This document shows, one piece after another, positions 35,351 to 43,581 of a stretch of 64,000 nucleotides of DNA; positions within the stretch are counted from its first letter, which is position 1, and each line of letters opens with the position of its first letter. The translations under genes were made by a program, and so were the position numbers. This DNA is from Armatimonadota bacterium. GTDB lineage: Bacteria > Sysuimicrobiota > Sysuimicrobiia > Sysuimicrobiales > Sysuimicrobiaceae. The stretch covers positions 663,674 through 727,673 of the forward strand of contig JAVKGX010000001.1 of the NCBI GenBank assembly GCA_031432545.1, given 5' to 3'. Under the pieces are notes generated by a model. The model was not told the origin of the DNA, did no database searches, and worked only from the letters and a program-made list of their open reading frames with translations.

Positions 35351-36406
35351 TCACCGCACGAGGATGCGGGCGGAGGGGGCCGCCCGCGCGAGGCCGCTGC
35401 CAAAGGTGTCTAGCGCTTCCAGGGGCACGACGGCCACTACGGCCCCTCCGAAGCCGGCACCGGTGAGGCGGGCGCCGAGCGCACGCGCGCGCAACGCCGC
35501 CTCGACGAGCCGGTCCAGTTCGGGTGTGGAGACTTCGAAGTCGTCCCGCAGCGACCGGTGGGACTCCGACATGAGGCGGCCGAAGGTGATGGCGTCGGCC
35601 TGTCGCAGGGCCTGTGCACCCGCCCACACCCGGGCGTTCTCGCAGACGACGTGCCGCACACGGCGTGGCAGCGGATCCGGAAGGGTTTCGGCGCGCAGGA
35701 GGTCGTCGGGGGTGAGGTCGCGGAGCGCACACACACCCAGCAGCCTCGCAGCGCGCTCGCACTCTACGCGCCGCCGATTGTACTTACCTTCAGCCAGGTG
35801 CCTGCGCACGCCCGAGTCGATCACCACCATCCGGTGCCCCGGAAGCAGCGGCAAGTGCTCGTAGCGGAGGTCGCGCGTGTCCAACAACAGCGCCGTCCCG
35901 GCCTGCCCCACCGAGGCGACCATCTGGTCCATGATGCCGCAGCGGACGCCGACGAACTCGACCTCCGCACGCTGGGCCAGTTGCGCCAGGTGCAAGTCGT
36001 CGAGTGCCAGCCCGTACAGTTGGCGCACGGCCCGCATGACCGCGACTTCCAGAGCAGCGGAACTCGACAGCCCCACGCCCAGGGGCACCGTGCTGTCGAT
36101 CCGCAGCCTCACGCCGGGGACGTCGAAGCCCTCGCGCCGCAGCGCCCAGACGCACCCGGCCGGATAGTCGAGCCAGTCTCCCTGCGGGCCCGCATCGACC
36201 CCGCGGGCCCTGCGCTCACCGAACGCAACGCTGTACGCCTCCACCAGGCCCTCGGCCACGCCCGCTTCCACGCAGGTCGCCAGCGGCAGCGGCACCGGCA
36301 GCACGAAGCCCTCGTTGTAGTCGGTGTGCTCACCGAGCAGGTTGACGCGCGCGGGGGCGCAGGCCACCGCGGCGGGCGGGCTGCCGAACAGGTCGCGAAA
36401 GGACAC
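35351..36406 (-). CDS. galK: galactokinase
   Basis: GHMP kinase phosphorylating galactose in the Leloir pathway. From GTG 36406 it is 351 residues: SFRDLFGSPPAAVACAPARV, VNLLGEHTDYNEGFVLP, the ATP loop PLGVGLSSSAALEVA, GIMDQMVASVG with the catalytic Asp, and GARLTGAGFGGAVVAVVP. The open frame runs on upstream without a stop into an alpha-galactosidase-like fragment, so the natural start is uncertain; GTG 36424 is another option. No Shine-Dalgarno sequence is visible at either. Confidence 0.9.
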   Translation of the reverse strand: MSFRDLFGSPPAAVACAPARVNLLGEHTDYNEGFVLPVPLPLATCVEAGVAEGLVEAYSVAFGERRARGVDAGPQGDWLDYPAGCVWALRREGFDVPGVRLRIDSTVPLGVGLSSSAALEVAVMRAVRQLYGLALDDLHLAQLAQRAEVEFVGVRCGIMDQMVASVGQAGTALLLDTRDLRYEHLPLLPGHRMVVIDSGVRRHLAEGKYNRRRVECERAARLLGVCALRDLTPDDLLRAETLPDPLPRRVRHVVCENARVWAGAQALRQADAITFGRLMSESHRSLRDDFEVSTPELDRLVEAALRARALGARLTGAGFGGAVVAVVPLEALDTFGSGLARAAPSARILVR

Positions 36407-36424
36407 GGCGCCGGCGGTGCTCAC

Positions 36425-36796
36425 AGGACGTGGGGTGCGAAATCGACTTCGCGGTCTGGGACGACGAAACGCACCCGGGCGCAGAGCGCCCAGCAGCAGG
36501 ATGCGGCGGTCACCGACCTCGAGGGCGCCCACACCGCTGCCGGTCCACGCCGCAGCGCCCGCACACACGGGGTCGTCGGTCTGCGGCCGCAGTGCGTCGC
36601 CCGGCGCCGGAGGGCGGTCGAGGGGCATCCATCCGCACAGGCTCCACGACTGCCATCCGTGGCGGAAGAAGCGCGTCGGGCCGAAAGGGTGCAGCATCCT
36701 GACGCGGCCGGACAGCCGCAAGCCAGCCGCCGTGTTTGCCACCGCTCCCACCCGCGCCGGGAGCCGGAGGCCGCCGGCTTGGAGGATCGTCTCCAC
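36425..36796 (-). pseudogene. alpha-galactosidase (GH36) N-terminal remnant, in frame with galK
   Basis: From a GTG at 36796 (preceded by gggggaggg on the minus strand) about 124 codons read as the start of a GH36-type enzyme. RFFRHGWQSWSLCGWMPLD is the N-terminal signature, followed by ALEVGDRRILLLGALRPGA. The catalytic barrel, several hundred residues, is absent. The frame passes straight into galK, suggesting a deletion fusion or an assembly join. A galA-galK pair would make sense for melibiose/raffinose use. Confidence 0.65.
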
Positions 36797-36876
36797 GTAC
36801 CTAGCCCTCCCCCGACCCGTCAGGAGTCTACTACCGCAGCGCCGCAGCGGGTAGCGCCGGCAAGGTCTGCGGCCGC

Positions 36877-37105
36877 TCAGGCCGACAGCCTGCGGCGAAT
36901 GCGGGCGATGGCCTGTTTGTGCAGTCGGTAGACGTGCGAGAGGCTGATGCCCAGAGTGCGAGCCAGGCGGCGCGGCGCTTCGCCGCTGCTGCAGCAAGCC
37001 TCGACGACTGCCCGCTCGCGCGCCGGCATGCGGCCGAGCAGAGCCTGCAACTGTTCGCACAGGACGCGGTCTTCGACCTCGGCCAGCGCGTCCAGGGCGG
37101 CGTTG
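36877..37105 (-). pseudogene. C-terminal fragment (region 4) of a SigB/SigF-type sigma factor
   Basis: On the minus strand the codons ending at TGA (36877-36879) read LDALAEVEDRVLCEQLQ, LLGRMPARERAVVEACC, RRLARTLGISLSHVYRLHKQ, AIARIRRRLSA, a sigma region 4. Upstream of about 37105 the similarity ends abruptly at the start of a plus-strand sensor fragment. Its N-terminal half appears at 37813-37980 in the same orientation. About 120-130 residues between them (most of regions 2 and 3) are missing. Confidence 0.7.
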
Positions 37106-37815
37106 CTGGTCCGTCCGCGCTATCCGCACGCCGCCTACCTGTTCCTGTACATGCCCGGTGTGCTGGTCGCCTCGTATCTGCACGGGATACTCAGGGGCGC
37201 GATCGCCGCGCTGGCGAGCACCGTGCTGGCTGACCTGTTCATCCTGGCGCCATACGGGCCGTTCTTCTGGAACGTGCCGGCCTCGCTGGGTTCCGCCACC
37301 CTCTTTCTGCTCAGCGCCGGGGTGATCGCACTCAGGGGTGCACGGTACCGCACCTACCGCAGACAGCTGGAGCGGGAAATAGAGGAGCGCAGCCGAAGAG
37401 AACGGCACGCCCGCTTTCTGACCGAGATCATGGTGGAATTCTCCCGCCAGCGCGAACTCGATCCTCTGCTGCACCGCGTCGCGCAACGTTGCACCGAGGT
37501 GTTCGGGGAGTGGTGCGCAATCGCCACCTTCGAGGAGGGCCGGCTGCGCCTCGGAGCGCTGTACCATGCCGACGCGGAGAAGGTGGAGCGTCTGCGCGCG
37601 CTGGTCTCAGACGGCGCGGTGGTCCCCGGAGGCGATCCGGTCGTGGCGCGGCTGCTGGACGGCGACGCGCCGCTGGTGCTCTCGGCGGACGATGCTGCCC
37701 CGCCCGCAGAGCTCGTGGATGTCGCGGCGGCGCTGCGCGACCTGGAGGTGCGCCGGGCCCTCGGCGTCCCCCTGTGCGCCGGGGGAGAGGCGATCGGGGT
37801 TCTGGCGTGGGCGAC
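37105..37815 (+). pseudogene. internal fragment of a membrane sensor (TM region plus GAF)
   Basis: In the plus frame about 236 codons read as part of a sensor protein. Hydrophobic helices resemble the DUF4118/KdpD-type membrane module (YLFLYMPGVLVASYLHG, LASTVLADLFILAPYG). A charged coil (QLEREIEERSRRERHARFL) and a GAF domain follow (LLHRVAQRCTEVFGEW, RALGVPLCAGGEAIGVLAW). There is no start codon context, and the frame runs into unrelated sequence after about 37815. It lies head-on inside the broken sigma gene. No insertion-sequence ends or target repeats are visible. Confidence 0.65.
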
Positions 37816-37980
37816 CTGGACGAGATCCTCGAGGGCCTCGCCGCGGTGGGTGAACTTCACAGCGAAGTAGATGGCCAGGCGCGCATGTGCCAGGGCCACC
37901 TGCTCACGGAGTTTCGGGTCGCGTGTCCGGTGATATGCCAGAATGAGGTCTTCCTGAGGCGACTGCCCGCGCACATCCAC
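37813..37980 (-). pseudogene. N-terminal fragment of a SigB/SigF-type sigma factor
   Basis: GTG 37980 opens MDVRGQSPQEDLILAYHRT, then LAIYFAVKFTHRGEALEDLVQVA, the start of sigma region 2. After VA the sequence changes to codons antisense to the sensor fragment. It begins 13 bases after the stop of the RsbW-like gene, the usual rsbW-sigB order. Confidence 0.7.
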
Positions 37981-37992
37981 GCCGTCTGCGTC

Positions 37993-38365
37993 CTAGCCCC
38001 CGATCCGCTTGGGTAGCAGCGTCACCTGCTCCGAGCCTTCTGCGAGGGTACGAACCTCGTCCATCAGCACACGCATGAGCACCAGCCCCAGTTCGGGATG
38101 GTCGGGCGAGGACAGGGCGGAGCCGGCGTACGCGACCCGGATCTCCAGCCGATCTGGGCAGACCGTGAAACGTACCCGGATCGGCGCCGGCCAGGACACC
38201 GGCGGTACAGGCCTCGGCGACCGCCAGGCGCAGGTCCTCGACGTCTTCCACCGTGAAGGGCAGTCGGGCGGCGACCGCAGCCGTCACGAGGCGTACGGCC
38301 GCCATGTACTCCGCTCGACTGGGAACGACGAGATCGATCTGCTCGGTGCCCGCAGCCTGCGGCAT
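37993..38365 (-). pseudogene. RsbW-like anti-sigma serine kinase with a frameshift
   Basis: ATG 38365 (caggaga upstream) opens MPQAAGTEQIDLVVPS, then FTVEDVEDLRLAVAEACTAG, a GHKL-type anti-sigma kinase. The frame is lost near 38173-38177, in a short C/G run. The rest (IRVRFTVCPDRLEIRVAYAG, ELGLVLMRVLMDEVRTL, LPKRIGG) continues in the next frame to the stop at 37993. A one-base indel explains it. The neighbouring sigma gene is also broken, so this may be true decay; a sequencing error is the other explanation. Confidence 0.7.
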
Positions 38366-38599
38366 CGCTTTCTCCTGTCCCGCGGGCGTTCCCGACCCGT
38401 GCGCTTCGAGCCCGCGGCGGTCCTGCTTGCCGTGCCTTCGCCGGCGCCCCGCACCGGTCCTCCGGGGCCGACCGCCGTGAGTGGGATCGTTCTCCAACGC
38501 GCAGCGTGCGGGAAGGTGCGACACCGAGATGGGCACGCGGAGATGTGGAATGAGTCGGGACGTCGCGAAGACGGTCCGAGCGCCGCCGGCGGAAGAGGA

Positions 38600-39352
38600 C
38601 TAGGGCTCAGACTCACTGGGTTCGAACGCATACCGGGTGAGCAGTTCGCCTCTGTGTTCGCGGAGTTCACGCAACGCCAGCCGGCGCGGGCCGGGGAGGT
38701 CGCCGGTGACGATGCGGTGCGGGGACCGACCGACGACGATCGGCGCGATCGTCAGGAACAGTTCGTCCACCAGCCCGCGCGAGATCAGCGCCGCGTTGAG
38801 CGTCGGTCCTCCCTCGCACAGCAGCCGGCGGATGCCCATCTCGCGCAGGCGACGCAGCGCGGCATCGAAGTCCACCTCGTGCGCCCCCGCCGTGAGGATG
38901 TCGGCGGCGGCCTGCAGCATCGCCCGGGCCCGCGGACCGGATCGCTCGGTTGTCACGATCAGCGGGCGGTTTTCGGGATCGGAAAACATCCGCGCCGCAG
39001 GATCGAGGCTCACGCGGCCGGTCACGACGACCAGGCGTGGGGCGAGAGCCTGTCCGCGCGCGCGCCGCCTCTGCTGCCCTTCGGCGGACAGGCGGGGAGG
39101 CCTGTAGTCTTCGTCCCGTGCCGTGCCGGCCCCGACCAGGATGGCGTCGGCGGTCTCGCGCAGGCGACGGAAAGCGATCCGGTCGGCTTCCCCGCCCAGA
39201 CCCCGCGACCGCCCGCCGATCGTGGCCGCCCCATCGGCGCTGCTCACCATGTTCACGTACAGGTACGGACGCTGCCCGCCCTCCCCCAGCTGGAGGTCCA
39301 AGTAGAGAGCGTCGAGCGGTTCGTCGCGGGCGACGGGGATCAACTGACGCAT
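38600..39352 (-). CDS. RibD C-terminal-domain (pyrimidine reductase-like) protein
   Basis: 250-residue stand-alone reductase domain of the RibD-C/DHFR-like fold: YLYVNMVSSADGAATIGG, ETADAILVGAGTARDEDYRPP, LLCEGGPTLNAALISRGLVDE, and a C-terminal LTRYAF strand. The deaminase domain is absent and no other rib genes are nearby, so it may be the reductase of riboflavin synthesis or a relative with another substrate. ATG 39352 was chosen because similarity starts soon after; earlier in-frame starts exist. Confidence 0.82.
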   Translation of the reverse strand: MRQLIPVARDEPLDALYLDLQLGEGGQRPYLYVNMVSSADGAATIGGRSRGLGGEADRIAFRRLRETADAILVGAGTARDEDYRPPRLSAEGQQRRRARGQALAPRLVVVTGRVSLDPAARMFSDPENRPLIVTTERSGPRARAMLQAAADILTAGAHEVDFDAALRRLREMGIRRLLCEGGPTLNAALISRGLVDELFLTIAPIVVGRSPHRIVTGDLPGPRRLALRELREHRGELLTRYAFEPSESEP

Positions 39353-39490
39353 CGACCCGGACGCCTTCGCCACAGCGAGCCGACCGACCTTCCGCTTGTC
39401 CACTTCCCTGCGAGCGACTATCCTATGCAGGCACGGGGTGCGCATCGAGATGACGACCTCTTCGGCAGGACAGGACTCAGGCGGTAGCCC

Positions 39491-40840
39491 ATGGATTCCG
39501 CCCGCCTCGAACGCGCCAAGGGCTATCTGGCCGAGCGCCGGCTCCCGGAGCTGCGGGCGCTCGTGGCCCAACTCCACCCGGCCGACCTAGCCGACCTGTT
39601 CACCGATCTAGAGCAGCCCGAGCGCCTGTTCCTCTTGTTGCTCCTCGAACCCGACAAGGCCGCAGACGTCCTGGAGGAGCTGCCTGACGACGTCCGCGTC
39701 GAGCTGCTGGACCGGCTCAGCGACGAGCAGGCCTCTCACCTGATCCTCGAGATGGAGGCCGACGAGGCCGCAGACGTGCTGGGTGAGTTGCCGGCGGAGC
39801 GGGCGCGCAGGCTGCTGGCCCGCATGGGCCGCGAGGAGGCCGAGGAGTTCTCCGGCCTGCTGTGCTACCCCGAGGACACCGCCGGCGGATTGATGACGAC
39901 CGAGTTCGTCTCGGTCGCCGATCACCTGCGCGTCGAAGATGCGATCGCGGAGCTGCGCCGCATCGGTCGGGACATCGAACTCCCGTACTACGTCTACGTC
40001 ACCGACCGCGAAGGCGTCCTGCGGGGCGTCGTCTCGCTGCGGGACCTGGTCACCGCACCCGTGGACGCGCCGGTTCGCGAGATCATGCGCACCGATCCGG
40101 TCACCGTCTCCCCCGACACCGACCAGGAAGAGGCCGCGCGGATTCTCGAGAAGTACGACCTGCTGGCACTGCCCGTCTGCGATCGCGCGGGCCGGCTGCT
40201 GGGCATCGTCACCGCCGACGACCTGCTGCGCGTCGTGGGAGAGGAAGGCACCGAGGACGTGCTCGCCCTCGTCGGTGCCCCAGCACGCGCGGACATGCGG
40301 ACGTACGCCTTTCCGTGGAGCGCCGTGGCCCGGCGTACGCTGTTCTTGGTCTTCAACCTGCTGCTCAACCTCATCGCCGCCACTTTGATCAGCCGGTTCA
40401 CCGAGGTCCTTGAGGCCATGGTGGCCGTAGCGTTCTTCTTGCCGATGCTGGCCGCCACGGCGGGCAACGTCGGCACGCAGTCGCTGGCGTTGGCGGTCCG
40501 GGGGCTGGCCACCGGTCGGTTCGGCCCCGACCGGTGGCGCCAGGCGCGGCGCGAGGGGTGGACCGGCGCGTTGGTCGGTCTGGCGTGCGGTGTGTTGGTC
40601 GGCGGCTTTGCGGCTGTCTGGCAACAGGACCTGCGCCTGGGAGTGGTCGTTGGGGGGGCGATGTGGCTGGCACTGGTGGTCGCCGCTCCCCTGGGGATGT
40701 TCGTGCCGTTCGCCCTCAACCGCCTGGGGCTCGATCCGGCGGTCGCTTCGGGGCCGCTCACGACGACCCTGACCGACAACACCACCCTCACGATCTACCT
40801 CCTCCTCGCGACGTTCGCGTTCCACGGAGGGCTGTGGTGA
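39491..40840 (+). CDS. mgtE: MgtE-family magnesium transporter (first copy)
   Basis: 449 residues: an N-terminal superhelical domain (residues about 1-125, with LHPADLADLFTDLE), two CBS domains (about 130-255), and a five-helix membrane domain with the pore motif PMLAATAGNVGTQSLALAVRGL and DPAVASGPLTTTLTD near the end. MgtE channels admit Mg2+ and close when the cytosolic domains bind it. It overlaps a second mgtE by four bases. Confidence 0.93.
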   Translation: MDSARLERAKGYLAERRLPELRALVAQLHPADLADLFTDLEQPERLFLLLLLEPDKAADVLEELPDDVRVELLDRLSDEQASHLILEMEADEAADVLGELPAERARRLLARMGREEAEEFSGLLCYPEDTAGGLMTTEFVSVADHLRVEDAIAELRRIGRDIELPYYVYVTDREGVLRGVVSLRDLVTAPVDAPVREIMRTDPVTVSPDTDQEEAARILEKYDLLALPVCDRAGRLLGIVTADDLLRVVGEEGTEDVLALVGAPARADMRTYAFPWSAVARRTLFLVFNLLLNLIAATLISRFTEVLEAMVAVAFFLPMLAATAGNVGTQSLALAVRGLATGRFGPDRWRQARREGWTGALVGLACGVLVGGFAAVWQQDLRLGVVVGGAMWLALVVAAPLGMFVPFALNRLGLDPAVASGPLTTTLTDNTTLTIYLLLATFAFHGGLW

Positions 40841-42180
40841 CCGAGCGCTCGCGGATCGAATTCCGCCGCATCCTCGGCGACGGCGCCGAGGCGCTGGCCC
40901 GGGCGCTGGCGTCGGCGCACCCCGCGGACGTCGCGGAGGCCACCGAGGGACTGCGCGACGAGGACGTCCTGCGCGTGCTGGCTGCGCTGGGCGATCGGGC
41001 GGGTGTGGTCTTCGAGCACCTGCCGCCCGAGCGCCAGCGGTCGGTTCTCGAGCGCCTGCGGCCCGACCTGGCCGCCGGCGTGCTGGAGGAGATGTCCTCT
41101 GATGACATGGCCGACGTGCTGCGGGAACTGCCGCTTGCGCGGGCCGCAGAACTGCTGCGCGACATGGACGCCGCCGAACAGGCCCGCGTGGCGCCGCTGC
41201 TGGCGTGGCCCGAGGGAACCGCCGGTGCCCTCATGGCCAGCGAGGTCGTCACGCTGCGGGAGGACATGACCGTCGCCCGGGCCCTCGAACGCCTCCGCGC
41301 CAGCGCACCCGATGCCGAGACCATCTACTACGTCTACACGGTCGATGCCGATCGCCGGCTGCGCGGCGTGGTGTCCCTGCGCGACCTGATCCTGGCCGAC
41401 CCCGACGTACCGCTGTCGGCGATCGCCCGGCGGGACGTCATCGCGGTCCGCGCGGACGACGATCAGGAGACCGTGGCACGGACCTTCGAGAAGTACGCCT
41501 TGCTGGCCCTCCCGGTGGTGGACCGCCAGGGCCGCGTGGTCGGCGTGGTGACCGTGGACGACGTGATGGACGTGGTCAGCGAGGAAGCGTCGGAGGACGC
41601 CTACCGCCTGGCCGGCCTCGTCGAGGAGGTCGAGGCGGTGGACTCGCCAGCCATCCGAGCCTCCAAGAGGCTGCCGTGGCTGCTGGTGCTGCTCGGCTTG
41701 GAGGCCGTCGGCGCGCGGATCATCGGCGGCTTCGAACACGCGTTGCAAGCCGTGATCGCGCTCGCGTACTTCATCCCGATGCTCAACGACCAAGCGGGCA
41801 ACATGGGCGTGCAGTCGGCGGCGATGGCGGTGCGGGCGATCGCGACGGGGGAGGTGGACCGCCGCTCCTATCGCCAGTTCGTGCTGCGCGAATGGGTCGT
41901 CGGCGTGACGGCAGGTCTGGCCAGCGGCGCGGTCGGGTTGGCCATCGGGCTGGTCTGGCAGGGCGACCTGCGGCTGGGCCTGACGCTGGGGACGACCCTC
42001 CTGGTCTCCATGTCGGCGGCCTCCGTGCTGGGGTCGTTGGCGCCGCTGGTGCTTACGGTGTTGCGCAAGGACCCGGCGGTGGCCGCCGGCCCCTTTATCA
42101 CCTCGACGATGGACGTGATCAACGTCCTGGTGTACTTCTCCGTGGCGGTGTGGTTCTTCCGGCCGTTGCTCGGCGGTTAG
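40837..42180 (+). CDS. MgtE-family transporter (second copy)
   Basis: 447-residue paralogue of the preceding gene with the same domains: MgtE-N, CBS pair (IYYVYTVDADRRLRGVVSL, LLALPVVDRQGRVVGVV), and a membrane part with PMLNDQAGNMGVQSAAMAVRAI and DPAVAAGPFITSTMDVINVLVYF. The GTG start overlaps the first copy's stop, so the two are co-translated. Since MgtE works as a dimer, a heterodimer or a divided selectivity is possible but not shown. Confidence 0.92.
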   Translation: MTERSRIEFRRILGDGAEALARALASAHPADVAEATEGLRDEDVLRVLAALGDRAGVVFEHLPPERQRSVLERLRPDLAAGVLEEMSSDDMADVLRELPLARAAELLRDMDAAEQARVAPLLAWPEGTAGALMASEVVTLREDMTVARALERLRASAPDAETIYYVYTVDADRRLRGVVSLRDLILADPDVPLSAIARRDVIAVRADDDQETVARTFEKYALLALPVVDRQGRVVGVVTVDDVMDVVSEEASEDAYRLAGLVEEVEAVDSPAIRASKRLPWLLVLLGLEAVGARIIGGFEHALQAVIALAYFIPMLNDQAGNMGVQSAAMAVRAIATGEVDRRSYRQFVLREWVVGVTAGLASGAVGLAIGLVWQGDLRLGLTLGTTLLVSMSAASVLGSLAPLVLTVLRKDPAVAAGPFITSTMDVINVLVYFSVAVWFFRPLLGG

Positions 42181-42183
42181 CGG

Positions 42184-42927
42184 ATGCCCGTCTACAAGGC
42201 CGAAGGGGTGGTCCTGCGCCGGCGAAACCTGGGTGAGGCCGACCGAGTGCTGACCCTGCTCACCCGCGAGTGGGGCAAGATCTCGGCCCGGGCCAGAGGC
42301 GTCCGCCGCACGGCCAGTCCGCTGAGCGGGCGCCTGGAACCGTTCACGCACGGGCGCTTTTTGCTGGCCCGGGGCCGGGCACTGGACGTCGTGGCCCAGG
42401 TGGAGGTCGTGGAGGGCTTCGTGCCGCTGCGCGACGACCTTGAGCGCATGGCGTACGCGTCGCTGGCTGCCGAACTCACCGACCGGCTGCTGGCCGAGCA
42501 CGAGCCGCACCCGGAGGTGTTCGGCATCCTGCTGGCGGCGCAGTCGGCGATCGCCTCCGGCGATCCGGCGATCGCAACCGTCTGGTACGCCCTGCATCTG
42601 TTCGCCGCGCTCGGCTACCTTCCGGTGACGGACCGGTGCGCGGTGTGCGGCCGCCAGCCGACGCCGAGGTGGAGCGCGCGTCTGGGCGGGCTGGTGTGCG
42701 GCCGGTGCGCGCGCGAGGACCCGCAAGCCTTGGAAATCGGCGGCGAGGCAGCGGGCGCGATCGGCTTTCTGGTTCGGTCGCACGTACAGGACATCGGCCG
42801 TCTGCGCCTTTCGCGGCGCGCTCGCCGCGAGGTCGCCCGCGCGGTGGCCGTCTACGCCGAAAGCCGCATCGAGGGTCCGCTGCGCACCCTGCGCGTGCTC
42901 CACACGCTGGGAGGCGACATCGGATAG
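42184..42927 (+). CDS. recO: DNA repair protein RecO
   Basis: RecF-pathway mediator loading RecA on SSB-coated DNA. 247 residues: N-terminal OB fold (YKAEGVVLRRRNLGEADRV, LTREWGKISARARGVRR, PLSGRLEPFTHG), helical middle, and a zinc site (CAVCGRQ, CGRC). It begins three bases after the mgtE stop. Confidence 0.94.
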   Translation: MPVYKAEGVVLRRRNLGEADRVLTLLTREWGKISARARGVRRTASPLSGRLEPFTHGRFLLARGRALDVVAQVEVVEGFVPLRDDLERMAYASLAAELTDRLLAEHEPHPEVFGILLAAQSAIASGDPAIATVWYALHLFAALGYLPVTDRCAVCGRQPTPRWSARLGGLVCGRCAREDPQALEIGGEAAGAIGFLVRSHVQDIGRLRLSRRARREVARAVAVYAESRIEGPLRTLRVLHTLGGDIG

Positions 42928-43006
42928 CGCACCGCCGGCAGCGCTTTCTGGCCGCTACGGACCTCCTGCTATGCTATTCGAGAAGGACGCACGCGGAGGT
43001 GTGGGT

Positions 43007-43252
43007 ATGGAAGTGGACCTGGAGCGGGCGAAGCGCGCGCTGGCCATGGTGTCTGAGGCAATCGACGCACTGCGCGGTGTGGTGCGGCCGGATGGCAGCG
43101 GTGTCCTGCGCATCCGGACGGAGGACAAGACGATCGAGCTGCCGGTCGCGTGGGCCGCGGCCGGGCTGGTGGCGTTCGCGGTCGCTTCGGTGCTCACCTC
43201 CGCTCCGCGCGGCGGCCGCGCACGCGAAGAAGAGCCGTTGGGGATCGGTTAG
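43007..43252 (+). CDS. small single-span membrane protein, unknown
   Basis: 81 residues: an amphipathic N-terminal helix (LERAKRALAMVSEAIDALRG), a short beta-like stretch, one membrane helix (WAAAGLVAFAVASVLTS) and a charged tail. ATG 43007 follows cggaggt. A TGC-TATGCT -10-like element lies at about 42966-42974. No family recognised. It precedes the T-box leader. Confidence 0.65.
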   Translation: MEVDLERAKRALAMVSEAIDALRGVVRPDGSGVLRIRTEDKTIELPVAWAAAGLVAFAVASVLTSAPRGGRAREEEPLGIG

Positions 43253-43268
43253 GGGACGGCGGCCGCGC

Positions 43269-43296
43269 TTGCGGCGTGGCGGGGTTGTGCTATCCT
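43269..43296 (+). promoter_or_regulatory. promoter of the T-box-glyQS operon
   Basis: TTGCGG at 43269-43274, 16-base spacer, TATCCT at 43291-43296 with TGTGC just upstream. This places the start near 43303, at the beginning of the T-box leader. Confidence 0.6.
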
Positions 43297-43299
43297 TTC

Positions 43300-43549
43300 G
43301 AGGAGCGCGAGGAAGGTGAGGCGTCGCGGTCGGCCGACCAGCGAGCCCGGGGGCGGTGCAACCGGGCAGGCAGAACGCGGCGTGGCGCACCGGAGCGGGC
43401 GGTCCGAGGGCAGAGCAGGCCGGTAGGGTCGCACGGGTGCTCCCGGTATAGGGCACCAGAGAGCCGGTCGGGGCGCGTGCCACGCGTGCGCCCGTCCGGA
43501 AGCAGGGTGGAACCGCGGTGCCCCCGTCCCTGAGCGGGACGGGGTTTTT
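43300..43549 (+). ncRNA. T-box riboswitch leader controlling glyQS
   Basis: A structured leader of about 250 bases carries the conserved T-box string AGGGTGGAACCGCGG (43504-43518) just before a terminator. The antiterminator bulge base after UGG is A, which fits pairing with a tRNA-Gly UCCA end. Uncharged tRNA-Gly should bind stem I and the T-box, favour the antiterminator, and allow glyQ-glyS transcription. I could not place the GGN specifier codon with confidence. Confidence 0.9.
43522..43549 (+). terminator. T-box regulated terminator
   Basis: Perfect 9-bp stem CCCCGTCCC (43522-43530) and GGGACGGGG (43536-43544), loop TGAGC, then TTTTT. It overlaps the region used by the antiterminator, as expected in a T-box. 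Confidence 0.9.
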
Positions 43550-43581
43550 GTCTTGGAGAGCCACGGTGGGCAGGAGGCGCG

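Noticed and set aside
36407-37567. Minus-strand open frame extending galK far upstream as one protein
   Set aside because: Only the 36425-36796 part resembles a protein family (GH36). Further upstream the frame is antisense to the sensor fragment and out of frame with the sigma remnant.
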